Assembly (NCBI RefSeq): GCF_001276715.1 | Contig: NZ_LIUQ01000055.1 | Location: 1 to 43,197 of the forward strand | Length of the DNA: 43,197 nucleotides | Direction of reading: 5' to 3' | DNA from: Planktothricoides sp. SR001 | GTDB lineage: Bacteria > Cyanobacteriota > Cyanobacteriia > Cyanobacteriales > Laspinemataceae | Shown: in pieces, positions 24,185 to 32,790 of the stretch | Layout: each line of letters opens with the position of its first letter | Position numbering within the stretch: position 1 is the first letter of the stretch | The notes under the pieces: model-generated | Database searches by the model: none | Seen by the model: only the letters and a program-made list of their open reading frames with translations | Told to the model about the DNA's origin: nothing | Translations under genes and position numbers: made by a program

Positions 24185-24742
24185 ATGCCAGTCGATTATT
24201 TTTTTGGATCTGCCTACATTTTGCAGACTGATTTAGGGTCAATGTTGAATAATCCCACGATCGTCGGGGGTTTAGCTGTCCTAGGTTTGCTCGTAGGCGG
24301 GGGATTTTATCTGCTAAATCAAAAAAAACCCGATGCTCTCGATCCTCTGAAGGATCAAGGAAAACTCATCCAAAGTAAAGCCACGAAAATTGGTGAAGTT
24401 GCTTTAGACAAAATTGATGATGTATTGGAGCAATACCAAAAAGTATTACCCTATCTAAAAGAATTAGGGCTGAAAGTCGAGGGTTTGAGTATTGAAGCTG
24501 GGTTATTCCCCAAAATTAAAACGTCCTTAATTGCTTCCCTAAGCGCTATTGAAGTGGCAGCAGTCGAACGAGTCAAAGAACAAAATAAATCCAATCAGTT
24601 ATTAGTGGCTATTCTCAATGCGGTTTTATTAGCCAAAAAATGTAACGATCGCTTGGATCAGGCTTCGATTTCCTTGTTTAAAGACCTGATTGTTGATATA
24701 GAATTAGGGATTCCTCCCGCGATTTCTGTGCGGTTTAAATAA
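24185..24742 (+). CDS. Single-pass membrane protein with helical C-terminus, hypothetical
   Basis: This 185-residue protein has one hydrophobic segment at about 26-44 (IVGGLAVLGLLVGGGFYLL), followed by NQKKP and a long helical part (about 50-170) rich in Lys/Leu/Ala. GAGG lies about nine bases before the ATG. The N-terminal 20 residues are also partly hydrophobic. The family is not recognised. A basic residue pattern after the transmembrane segment suggests the C-terminal part is cytoplasmic. It follows the lectin genes on the same strand with about 200 bases between, so operon membership is uncertain. Confidence 0.75.
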   Translation: MPVDYFFGSAYILQTDLGSMLNNPTIVGGLAVLGLLVGGGFYLLNQKKPDALDPLKDQGKLIQSKATKIGEVALDKIDDVLEQYQKVLPYLKELGLKVEGLSIEAGLFPKIKTSLIASLSAIEVAAVERVKEQNKSNQLLVAILNAVLLAKKCNDRLDQASISLFKDLIVDIELGIPPAISVRFK

Positions 24743-24843
24743 ATCATATTTTGCACATAATCCAAGCTGAATCTTAGCGGTTTAACTACCGAGATTACCG
24801 ACTGCGCCTTCCCAGTTAGCGGCAGCGCCGATTTTGTTGATCA

Positions 24844-24870
24844 AGCGATCGCGGTTGAGGTGGTGAGATG
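24844..24870 (+). repeat. 27-bp direct repeat, copy 2
   Basis: Exact second copy of the 24081-24107 sequence, 763 bases away, just upstream of the 35-residue peptide gene. Confidence 0.6.
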
Positions 24871-24953
24871 AGATCGCGATCGCTGACCACGAAGACCACT
24901 GACCGCTAACCTGTAAAATTTGCCAAAAACATGAAAAATTTACCACCCACATT

Positions 24954-25061
24954 ATGAACGAAGACTTAGGCATTTTTCTGATTAGCATCGCCGTTTTGAT
25001 TCTCTATCTGATTTTTTCTGCCATGACGGAGATGGGAACTAAATGGCCGTGGCGGAAATAA
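24954..25061 (+). CDS. Predicted 35-residue single-pass membrane peptide
   Basis: An ATG at 24954 opens a 35-codon frame: acidic N-terminus MNEDLG, one hydrophobic helix IFLISIAVLILYLIFSAM (7-24), then a short basic/aromatic tail ending KWPWRK. This resembles the design of small photosynthetic membrane subunits and of small hydrophobic toxins, but I recognise no specific family. There is no clear Shine-Dalgarno sequence. The clean transmembrane design and coding-like bases argue for a real gene. It is too short for automatic callers. Confidence 0.45.
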   Translation: MNEDLGIFLISIAVLILYLIFSAMTEMGTKWPWRK

Positions 25062-25393
25062 ATTTTTTATTTGTTATTTGTTATTTGTTATTTGTTGTTG
25101 GGTAGGGATTCTTTGGTTGTTGGTTGGGGAAAATAATTAACAATTATGTTGCTTGTTGCCTGTTCTTTACTTGTTTTTTGTTTACCCCCCACACAGGAAG
25201 CTCCCCCGCGTTCGCGAAGCTCAGGCGAGGGAATCGCGCATCTGGGCAATATGCCTGATGCAAGATAGAAAGATCAGCCAAATGGCTGATGTCAAGATTG
25301 CCAATATCTAGCTAAAGTCAAGAAAAGCTTTGATCCAGGGAAATTTCAATCGATTAATTTTTTGGTTACTCACTGGAAATATAGAAAAATTTT
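25062..25393. other. Intergenic region with TTATTTGTT repeats
   Basis: Four TTATTTG(T) units at 25068-25100 lead into GGGTAGGGATTCTTTGG, the same sequence as at 1441-1475. GTTGCTTGTTGCCTGTTC follows. No gene is seen. The area 25195-25300 has an imperfect GCGTTCGCGAAGC hairpin and GATGCAAGATAGAAAGATCAGCC-like repeats. Confidence 0.5.
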
Positions 25394-25888
25394 ATGCACA
25401 AACAATCAGGGTTCTTTGCATTATTAAGTTCGGCGCTCATGGCTGATGAATCTTCCACCACCGCGATCAGAGAGTCTTTATTACCCGATGAACAACAAAC
25501 TTTAGCTAGATTAACGAATCAGTATCAGCGCTTATTTGAGCGATTAGATAATCTTGAGCCAGGAAATCCCACCACATTAGGGCAGTCAGATAGTTTAGCT
25601 AAACAATATGCTGCGGTATTTTCGGCTTATCAAGAAAACATTGAATGTACTAAGCATTTGTTGTCAAAGCAGCAAGACCTGGCGGGTCGATATGAAAGAT
25701 TGTTGCAAAAATATGCCCAAAAACTCAATCAAAATAATTTGTCAGACAAGCAACGGTGTACTTATAAGAAATTGTACAATCAATATGCTCAGTTGTGCAA
25801 ACAACATAGTCAGGCTTGTTCAGCGGTGTCAATTCATCTAAAATTATCAGATTGCTCTGAAACGAATTCGGGCATTTACTTGAATTAA
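25394..25888 (+). CDS. Coiled-coil hypothetical protein
   Basis: This 164-residue protein is strongly helical, with Gln-, Leu- and Tyr-rich repeats (about 30-140: DEQQTLARLTNQYQRLF, KQQDLAGRYERLLQKY). The first 16 residues (GFFALLSSALMA) are mildly hydrophobic and might be a weak signal or anchor. Five cysteines lie in the second half. No Shine-Dalgarno sequence is evident before the ATG at 25394. The family is not recognised. Confidence 0.6.
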   Translation: MHKQSGFFALLSSALMADESSTTAIRESLLPDEQQTLARLTNQYQRLFERLDNLEPGNPTTLGQSDSLAKQYAAVFSAYQENIECTKHLLSKQQDLAGRYERLLQKYAQKLNQNNLSDKQRCTYKKLYNQYAQLCKQHSQACSAVSIHLKLSDCSETNSGIYLN

Positions 25889-26083
25889 AAATTTTGTAGT
25901 GGCGATGATTATCGTTCAATAATCTGTTGCTTTTTCTCAGAGATTTATCCCCATAACCTTCGCCCCTACACGCCTATCCTATTTATCGCCTATTTATATT
26001 TACCCCATCATCCTCCCCATCTTTTTGCCTTCTGTCCTCTGCCGTCTATTTCTGATGACTATCACGAAAGTTTAGCCATTAGA

Positions 26084-26503
26084 TTAGCCGTTAAACACTT
26101 CAAAAATTTTATGGCAAAAATTTTTTAGCTTTTGGGCTACTTCGGGGGTAGGTGCAGTTGTCCCAACAAATCGCCAATTTTCAATAGTGGAAAATCGCCA
26201 TTGTTGCCCTTGATGATCGTAACCAGCAGCTTCAACCCCGATCGCCCGTCGATGTTTTTCTAAGGGATCTTCATAAAACCGAATTTGCACTAAAATACTG
26301 CGACTTTGGAAAGAGTGACTGCGCCCTGGAAAATGGAAACCAATATCAATAGAATCTGGATCGACCAGTTCTTTGGTTTCGGGATCGTTCATCCAGGGTT
26401 TGAGGTCGGATCTGACATCAGGAAACTCTGACTTAAACAGATTGACCACAGCGGCAATTTTGCTGGCGAGTTCAAAGTTTTTCACTTGTTCAGCGGCGTT
26501 CAC
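26084..26503 (-). CDS. Conserved hypothetical protein, 139 residues
   Basis: The GTG start at 26503 has GGAGG seven bases upstream. The protein is soluble, alpha/beta in appearance, with DSIDIGFHFPGRSHSFQSRS and GVEAAGYDHQGQQWRFST. No catalytic motif is recognised. Such one-domain proteins occur in filamentous cyanobacteria; function unknown. It stands alone on the minus strand. Confidence 0.75.
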   Translation of the reverse strand: MNAAEQVKNFELASKIAAVVNLFKSEFPDVRSDLKPWMNDPETKELVDPDSIDIGFHFPGRSHSFQSRSILVQIRFYEDPLEKHRRAIGVEAAGYDHQGQQWRFSTIENWRFVGTTAPTPEVAQKLKNFCHKIFEVFNG

Positions 26504-26702
26504 GGTTTATCCTCCGATTAACGAGACTTAAAAATCAGAAATTCGTAAAAAAATTGATAATTTCGGGGGTTCCTGGGTTGGTAATTTGTGGATTTTCAGA
26601 TCGCAAGTCACCAATCGTCGATGTAGGAACTGGGAGGTTGATGTCTGTCTTGAAACAAGAAATGGTATGAGTGATAGATGGATATGTGAGGTTGGCAGTT
26701 CA

Positions 26703-26720
26703 CTCTTATCAGCATAAGAG
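26703..26720. promoter_or_regulatory. 6-bp hairpin upstream of 26768 gene
   Basis: CTCTTA, loop TCAGCA, TAAGAG sits 48 bases before the ATG. It could be a leader structure; support is weak. Confidence 0.2.
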
Positions 26721-26767
26721 GTGCTGATCGCACTGTTTCTCCCAGCGAGGTACTAGGATCCACTAAC

Positions 26768-27157
26768 ATGGCAATACCCTGTCACATCATTATCGAAGGA
26801 AATTCGGCGATCATCTATGCTAGTCGCAATGGCGCCCCGGAAAAAGTTAGACGCTTGCTTCAGCCATTTCTAGCAAAATTTTGGCAAGAAAGAGAAGCGG
26901 CTGGGGAATATCACAATACTCCTGAGTGTTTGGCCGCTCAGATTATCGTCCGACTTGGCTTTGAAATCTGTGAGGATGATTACTCAAATTTGCGAATCGG
27001 CACCAATGTCTATGACCCTGATGTGGAATATCTTTATGCGATCGCCTTGGATCAAAGCGTGACTGTTTGGGTTCCCCAGGAGGAATATCGGCAAAATCCC
27101 AGCTTGGGTTTAGCCGCTTGTCGTCAATTAGAAGCAGAGGGCTGGAAATCTGAATAA
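26768..27157 (+). CDS. Conserved hypothetical protein, 129 residues
   Basis: A soluble protein opening MAIPCHIIIEGNSAIIYAS. It contains a helical segment (KVRRLLQPFLAKFWQER) and a C-terminal part rich in Asp/Tyr (NVYDPDVEYLYAIALDQS). AGGA lies about twelve bases before the ATG. I do not recognise a domain. It has normal base composition and full-length coding character, so it is likely real. Confidence 0.7.
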   Translation: MAIPCHIIIEGNSAIIYASRNGAPEKVRRLLQPFLAKFWQEREAAGEYHNTPECLAAQIIVRLGFEICEDDYSNLRIGTNVYDPDVEYLYAIALDQSVTVWVPQEEYRQNPSLGLAACRQLEAEGWKSE

Positions 27158-27207
27158 CAATTGCTTGACCTACAGCGCTTTCCATTCTTCACGAACCACA
27201 AACACTT

Positions 27208-27301
27208 GTAGGGGCGAAGCATTCCGGCAGTAGGGGCGAATGGCCATTCGCCCCTACAATGCTGAAAATATTAATCTTAGTACCGGAATGCTTCGCCCTA
27301 C
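27208..27301. repeat. Nested palindromes of the GTAGGGGCGAA family
   Basis: A perfect 28-bp palindrome (27230-27257, GTAGGGGCGAATGG / CCATTCGCCCCTAC) sits inside an outer inverted repeat: GTAGGGGCGAAGCATTCCGG (27208-27227) against its complement at 27283-27301 with one missing base. The structure could fold as a long hairpin in RNA and lies between convergent genes, so it may help end both transcripts. Confidence 0.75.
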
Positions 27302-27361
27302 CGTGGTTTATTAATCTGAAAAACGCGGTAAACCAATCAAGCAATTGTTCAGAAGTGTTAC

Positions 27362-29704
27362 TTAGGGCAGGACGCGGACACGAGCAAATTTGAGACCAGT
27401 CACTCCTTGGAGAGGTTCAACATTACCGGATTGAATTTTCGGTTCGACCCAACCCTCTCTGGATAAATAACAAAGATATTTTTGGTATTCTTCCCATTCT
27501 TTGTTCGTGGAGTAAACCAAGGTTAACATTCCCGGTTGAGTGATTCGTTCTTGCGATCGCTGATCGACCCCTTTGTCAATGCGTTTTTTGACAATCTCAT
27601 AGCGAGTGTCTCGCGTTCCTCCCACATCAAACAACCGTTCCGTCTTTTCGTCGTGAAAAATATCAATGGATGTGTCTTGTACCAAAACTAAATGGGTCAG
27701 TTTCAACTGGGTATCATAATCTTGCTGAATTTTGAAAGCCGTCCGCGCACAATCACAAACTGCTTTCAACTGTTCATAACGTAAACTCCGCAAATGGAAT
27801 AAACAAAAGTCCCCGTGAATCGATTTCCCCACATAAATCATGTGATCGATGCCATCAGTGCATTCAATATCACAGTAATGGGGAATAATTTTTTGCATCT
27901 TTTCTTGCCAAGATTCCCAAGTTTCCCGTAAACACTGATTAATCTGATTCACCGCTTCGTCATACCGCGCTCTGGCTTGATAAACACATTGATGTTCGTT
28001 AGCACAAGCTTCTGTATAGGCTTGCACTGCTTCAGCGGCAGGAATACCACATTCGGCAAAATAATCAAAATAAATTTCTAGATTATTTTGTAAATATTCA
28101 GTAGCGGTTACTTCTGAATCAACCGTAATCCCTTCTTTTAAATGCTCAATTTGCTCAAGTAAATCAAGGCGCAGTTGTTGGACTAAATCGCTGTTTTGGT
28201 ATTCACAAACTGCCTCGACAATTTTAATCCCAAGGCCATATTGCGCCAGCAAATCTTTTTGAATTGCCCGATTTCGTTCTTGAGACGAGCCTCGAATATC
28301 GGAAATCCCGTAAAGCGGATAGACATTCTTAAACACAATCGGTTCGGGAGGTAAACCCCAACTTCTTCTTTCCGCTTCTTGTAAAAATCGCGCTTCTACG
28401 GAGGGATGAATATTATTAAAAGAAGTTGTTCTTTGTTGTAAAGCTTGACGCAATGCAGCGGTAAAAGGCGAAATCAGTTGTTTGGCATTGTGCAAATCCC
28501 CCTGATTAAAGTGATTCGGCTGACTACTGGTTAATACCACTAATCCCATCGGCTGCTGATGGTTTTCATCATAGTTTTCATAATTATGGCTGATGCCAAT
28601 GACCAGGGGAATAAGTAATAGAGAGCGAACACCGCTTTCGAGTAGTTGGCGATCGCATTCGGTGGGAGCATCTAAACGCAGATCCGGGATCTGACAAATT
28701 TGATTGGAGTCTGCGGCTTTTTGGAAATGAGATCCCTGCAAAAATTCTAGGGAATAACTAATCACACTGAGTTCTTGAAATTCGGTTTCACTAAATAAAC
28801 GAGCCGGGTCTTGTTCGGCACTGAGAAACAGAGTTTTATCCGCCAGAAATAGCGATCGCATTTCCCGATCGAGTTGGCGAAATCCTTCTGGTCTGAGAAT
28901 AGATTCTCGACCTGTGAGCCTTTGGATAACTTGCTGCATCTGTTGCTCAACGGTGACATCAAAAGCTTCCCAGAGCAAAAAACCTTTAACTCGGTAATGA
29001 TCTAGGTTCAGCTTTTTCATCAAACTTTCTAATTGTTCAGCGTCACTCAATTGATCTGCTATAATTTTTTCTGGGGTTACAGATGACGGCAAAAAATTAC
29101 TTAACTTACTTAATTTATCGGTGAGTTGCTCCGCCACAGAAACTTTTAATCCTTGAGAATTTAGCCAGAATTTTATTAACCTCGGTTCTGGATATAAAAC
29201 ACTATTAACGCTGAGGGTAATAGATTCGTCTATGTAGCCCGGTTTGTGGCAGTCAATGGCATATCGTTGCCGGAGAAATTGATAAAGCAAATGGCGGCGA
29301 TACCATTGCCGCACTTTTGCTTCTTCTAAATTGCTAAATAGATCGAATAAAGTAATTTCTTGGTGGAGAAAACCTGTGCTGGTGGAGGAAAGGCCAAAAA
29401 ACCGGCAAAAATAATCATTGGCATAAGTGACGCGAAAAGTCTCTGGGGCGATCGCGGCCATCAAGACTCGACTCGCTTGCCGTAAGGTACTCAGCCACCC
29501 TAGGGCTTGCTTCCAGGCGTTGAGTTGCTCCATACCTGGGGCATCGGGGAGTTGCGAGGCTAAAGTAGGCAAAAATGCTTCCAACTCTAAAAATTCTGGA
29601 TCCGCTGCGGATATTTGGTTTGTTTTCTCTGGATCGGAATCAATGGTTAGATAGCCATTTTCTGGGCTTTTCTTTTCTGGATAATTGGATGAAGAATTAG
29701 ACAT
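27362..29704 (-). CDS. GAF-domain protein of cyanobacterial type
   Basis: This 780-residue protein has no kinase or cyclase domain. A PAS-like segment (FRVTYANDYFCRFFGL) lies at about 75-90. A GAF-like region (LRLDAPTECDRQLLESGVRSLLLIPLVIG, then MGLVVLTSSQPNHF) spans roughly 285-425. The C-terminal part has HLVLVQDTSIDIFHDEKT and ends in a beta-rich VTGLKFARVRVLP. The start at 29704 is preferred over the GTG at 29851, because AGGGAA precedes it and the extra 49 residues look non-coding. It is a predicted soluble sensor or scaffold; ligand unknown. It is divergent from the TPR gene. Confidence 0.8.
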   Translation of the reverse strand: MSNSSSNYPEKKSPENGYLTIDSDPEKTNQISAADPEFLELEAFLPTLASQLPDAPGMEQLNAWKQALGWLSTLRQASRVLMAAIAPETFRVTYANDYFCRFFGLSSTSTGFLHQEITLFDLFSNLEEAKVRQWYRRHLLYQFLRQRYAIDCHKPGYIDESITLSVNSVLYPEPRLIKFWLNSQGLKVSVAEQLTDKLSKLSNFLPSSVTPEKIIADQLSDAEQLESLMKKLNLDHYRVKGFLLWEAFDVTVEQQMQQVIQRLTGRESILRPEGFRQLDREMRSLFLADKTLFLSAEQDPARLFSETEFQELSVISYSLEFLQGSHFQKAADSNQICQIPDLRLDAPTECDRQLLESGVRSLLLIPLVIGISHNYENYDENHQQPMGLVVLTSSQPNHFNQGDLHNAKQLISPFTAALRQALQQRTTSFNNIHPSVEARFLQEAERRSWGLPPEPIVFKNVYPLYGISDIRGSSQERNRAIQKDLLAQYGLGIKIVEAVCEYQNSDLVQQLRLDLLEQIEHLKEGITVDSEVTATEYLQNNLEIYFDYFAECGIPAAEAVQAYTEACANEHQCVYQARARYDEAVNQINQCLRETWESWQEKMQKIIPHYCDIECTDGIDHMIYVGKSIHGDFCLFHLRSLRYEQLKAVCDCARTAFKIQQDYDTQLKLTHLVLVQDTSIDIFHDEKTERLFDVGGTRDTRYEIVKKRIDKGVDQRSQERITQPGMLTLVYSTNKEWEEYQKYLCYLSREGWVEPKIQSGNVEPLQGVTGLKFARVRVLP

Positions 29705-30266
29705 AGTGGGTTCCCTGAACGCTTCATGTTTGACATCAAAAGTTTTCCAAGGGTGCGATCGCGAATTGCTGACTCGATTTTTTGAGTGATTTTCCTTGAC
29801 TTCACTCCCGGACTGGCGATCGCAATAATCATTCACCTGGGTAAAAACCACTGCTTTGGCAGTGATTTTTGGTGATTTTTTCTGATTCTGACTACTTTTT
29901 ATCCTGATTTTGAGGGGATTGTCTAGTAGCAGTATTTATTCCCGGTAATTTTTTGCTCATATTAATAGCCTAACATTGCTGATTAAATCTGGTATGGCCA
30001 TGAGGAAAATTTCGGCAGCATCTCCTAATCTCCTAATCTCCTAATCTCCTAATCTCCTAATCTCCTATTTGCCAAAACACGGATGCCTAAATTTTCCGGC
30101 ATCTCCCCGCTTGCCTCTCCCCGCTTGCCTCTCCCCTTTGGCAGCTTCTTTTTTCTCTTTTACCGAAAAATTGATAAATTCTGCCCCTTGGTCGGACGGG
30201 ATCCGAAAAATTGCCTAAGTCCTATTTAAATTTTACCAAAAAAATTACCAAAAAATATTTACTGTT
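29705..30266. other. Divergent intergenic region with an 8-bp microsatellite
   Basis: CTCCTAAT is repeated about six times at 30021-30067, followed by CTCCCCGCTTGCCT repeats at about 30100-30135. HIP1 sites occur at 29756 and 29817. No gene is seen. Promoters for both flanking genes must be here, but no clear boxes stand out. Confidence 0.6.
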
Positions 30267-32060
30267 ATGAAATACTCTCATTTAAGCGTGCTAACGGTTG
30301 GTATGTTACTGGGTCAAGATTTGATGGGTCAAGCCAGTGCAAATCCCCTTTGTCCTAGTCAAAGCCTATTGGATAATTCATCCCCTGAATTTAATCATTG
30401 TTTGCCTAATCCAGCCGCAAATTATGCCCCAGATTTAATGGCATCGATTAGTTTGCCAGAAACGCTGAATTCCCCCATCCATGCTGGTGGTTTAGACCCA
30501 TCTAATGCCGAAAATACCCAATTAGTCAGTTGGTTAAATTCTCCATATTTCAGTAAAAATCAACATTTGTCTCATGGGCAGATGACTGGGTTAAGCACTT
30601 TGCTGTTGAATTTTATTTTATCCCCCATTGGGGCGATCGCGTTTTTGTGGCTGATTAAACCTTGGATTATTCAGAATATTATCAAAGAAATTCGCCAAGA
30701 AATTTCTGAATTAGGAGAATTAGAGTTACAACTGAGTAAGGCTAGTCAAAAAGCGGAAATGTTATCAAAAATTTTTCAATCTAAGTTAGAAACTTTAGCC
30801 TCCGGGTATGAGCAAGAGGTTGGTAAATTTCGCAATCAACTGAATCAGCAAGGTTTATCGGCTCAACAGTTTGAATCGATTAAATCTGACTGGTTGACCC
30901 AGTTACAACATCTAGTATTAGAAGTGTATGATGCCAGAGATAAAGCTTTAGAAAAAATTGCCAAAATTCATCCCGATACTTTAATGCAGAAACTTTCCGA
31001 CCAATTTTATCAGCACTATGAAAATCGCCCACTAAACCCTCAAAGTCAGGGTTTAGTGAATTCAGGGAAAGTGAAGGTTGAAGATTATCTTCATCAAGGC
31101 AATCAACTGTCGCAGCAAGGCTATTATGCTGATGCGGTACTTGCCTATAATCAAGCGATTTCCCTGAATCCGAATCATGCTGAAGCTTGGTATAATCGGG
31201 GGCAGGCTTTGGGCTGTTTACAACAATATTCCGAAGCATTAGCGGCTTACGATCGCGCGATCGCCCTGCAACCGGAACGGGCAGACTTTTGGGTAAATCG
31301 GGGGCATATTTTAGTTAGATTACAACAGCATTCAGAAGCGATCGCCTCTTATGACAAAGCAATTGCCCTGCAACCAAATAATTCTGAATATTGGCAGCAG
31401 AAAGGCAGTTTATTAGCCCGGTTACAAAAATATGCTGAAGCCCTGACCGCTTATGAAAAAGCAAGTTTATTAGCACCTGAAAAATATGAATTTTGGCATT
31501 TAAAAGGCAATTTATTAGCCAAGTTGCAACAAACAGAACAAGCGGCGATCGCCTACAAACAAGCGGTGATTATCGACCAGAAAAAATATGAATCTTGGTA
31601 TAATTTAGGCAACGCTTTGGGTCAATTGCAGCGATATGTTGAATCCGTCAACGCTTATAATCAAGCCATTGCACTGAGAAATGATGATTATAAAGTGTGG
31701 CATAACCGAGGCTTTATGCTGGGAAAAATGCAGCAGTATGAAGCAGCGATCTCTTCATACCAAAAAGCCATCACCCTCAACCAGCAAAATTATGAATCCT
31801 GGTATAATCGGGGCAATTTATTAGAACAGTTGCACCGATATAATGAAGCGATCGCCTCCTATGATAAGGCGATCGAAATTAAACCCGACGACCCAAGACT
31901 TTGGTATAACTGCGGCAAACTATTAGAAAAATTGCAAAGATTTGAAGAAGCCGTGGCTTCTTATAAACGGGCGATTAATATTCAACCAGAACAAGCCGAA
32001 GAAGCGCGATTAAGTCTGAACTATTTAATGGCCAAACTGCACCATGAAGCCGCCGCGTAG
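30267..32060 (+). CDS. Membrane-anchored TPR-repeat protein
   Basis: This 597-residue protein opens with a signal-like segment ending ASA-NP (cut site about residue 25). A transmembrane helix follows at about 112-130 (LLLNFILSPIGAIAFLWLI), then a coiled-coil linker and nine tetratricopeptide repeats (about 270-577). Each repeat follows the pattern WYNRG..L..L..Y.EA...Y..AI...P. The first part would be periplasmic and the TPR array cytoplasmic, which suits a protein-binding scaffold. The internal DNA repetition makes repeat number variable between strains. No partner can be named. The ATG has no clear Shine-Dalgarno sequence. Confidence 0.85.
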   Translation: MKYSHLSVLTVGMLLGQDLMGQASANPLCPSQSLLDNSSPEFNHCLPNPAANYAPDLMASISLPETLNSPIHAGGLDPSNAENTQLVSWLNSPYFSKNQHLSHGQMTGLSTLLLNFILSPIGAIAFLWLIKPWIIQNIIKEIRQEISELGELELQLSKASQKAEMLSKIFQSKLETLASGYEQEVGKFRNQLNQQGLSAQQFESIKSDWLTQLQHLVLEVYDARDKALEKIAKIHPDTLMQKLSDQFYQHYENRPLNPQSQGLVNSGKVKVEDYLHQGNQLSQQGYYADAVLAYNQAISLNPNHAEAWYNRGQALGCLQQYSEALAAYDRAIALQPERADFWVNRGHILVRLQQHSEAIASYDKAIALQPNNSEYWQQKGSLLARLQKYAEALTAYEKASLLAPEKYEFWHLKGNLLAKLQQTEQAAIAYKQAVIIDQKKYESWYNLGNALGQLQRYVESVNAYNQAIALRNDDYKVWHNRGFMLGKMQQYEAAISSYQKAITLNQQNYESWYNRGNLLEQLHRYNEAIASYDKAIEIKPDDPRLWYNCGKLLEKLQRFEEAVASYKRAINIQPEQAEEARLSLNYLMAKLHHEAAA

Positions 32061-32445
32061 GAGTGGGTGCGGGGGTGCAGAGGAGCGGGGGAGCAGGAGA
32101 GGAAAGAGGATAGAGGAAAGAGGATGCATAGGTGCTAATGATGCTTCTGAAAATTCTATGCATCTCTCTTATCTTTTCTATGCATCTCTTTTGTCTCTTC
32201 TATGCCTCTCTATTCGCGGGGTAGCGGGGCGAAAAGAAACCCGGTTTCTTGGTCTTTGGGGGGGGTTCAAAAACCGGGTTTATTTTCTTTGTGAATCTTT
32301 GTGTCTTTGTGGTGAAAAATCACAATTTTTTTCTCAAATACTATTGACAAACGCCAAAATTTACTTGAAAATAGTATTGCTATTATCGATATGCCGACAT
32401 ATATAACTAAAACGAATCGATCCATCTCCCATCCCGGAATCAACA
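32061..32445. other. Intergenic region with repeat fragments
   Basis: It contains AGGAAAGAGGATGCATAGG-like units also seen at 39340-39390, two AAACCCGGTTT palindromes (32236-32280), and CTTTGTGTCTTTGTGGTG (32290-32312), which recurs inverted at 38225-38245. No gene is seen; the end is the leader of the antitoxin gene. Confidence 0.5.
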
Positions 32446-32670
32446 ATGCAGAAAGTTGACACTACCCAAGCAACAACTGAGATTTCTTCTTGGCTGAAAT
32501 CGGCTCTAAATGGTGAAGAAATTATCATTACTCAAAACAATCAACCTATTTTGAAACTGAGTCAGTTTTCCCCAGGTACAAAAAAAAGGCAACGGGGCAG
32601 CGCCAAAGGTCAAATTTGGATATCTCCAGATTTTGATGATCCCTTAGAAGATTTTCAGGAGTATATGTAG
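32446..32670 (+). CDS. Type II antitoxin, Phd/YefM-like
   Basis: This 74-residue protein opens MQKVDTTQATTEISSWLKSA and contains GEEIIITQNNQPILKLSQF, the usual N-terminal DNA-binding/dimer region of Phd/YefM antitoxins. The acidic tail DFDDPLEDFQEYM fits the toxin-binding end. Its stop overlaps the start of a truncated VapC by one base (32670). With no working toxin it may be an orphan antitoxin or a decaying locus. Confidence 0.85.
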   Translation: MQKVDTTQATTEISSWLKSALNGEEIIITQNNQPILKLSQFSPGTKKRQRGSAKGQIWISPDFDDPLEDFQEYM

Positions 32671-32780
32671 TGAAGCTCCTCATCGATACTCATATATTTC
32701 TATGGTTTATCAACGATAGCCCCAATCTTAGCCAGAATGCCATTGATTTGTTGGAATCTGATAATGAATACCCGTGCTGA
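32670..32780 (+). pseudogene. vapC: Truncated VapC-type PIN-domain toxin
   Basis: A GTG start at 32670 opens MKLLIDTHIFLWF, the standard PIN-domain beginning with the first catalytic aspartate (D6), and continues to LLESDNE. The frame then ends at TGA (32778-32780) after 36 residues, where an intact toxin has about 130. The C-terminal acidic residues and the rest of the fold are missing. The break is abrupt and abuts the 3' end of the next gene, so a deletion or rearrangement removed the remainder. Confidence 0.8.
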
Positions 32781-32790
32781 GGAAATTTAT

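Noticed and set aside
29705-29851. N-terminal extension of the GAF protein to a GTG
   Set aside because: The extra 49 residues look non-coding and the internal ATG at 29704 has better start context.
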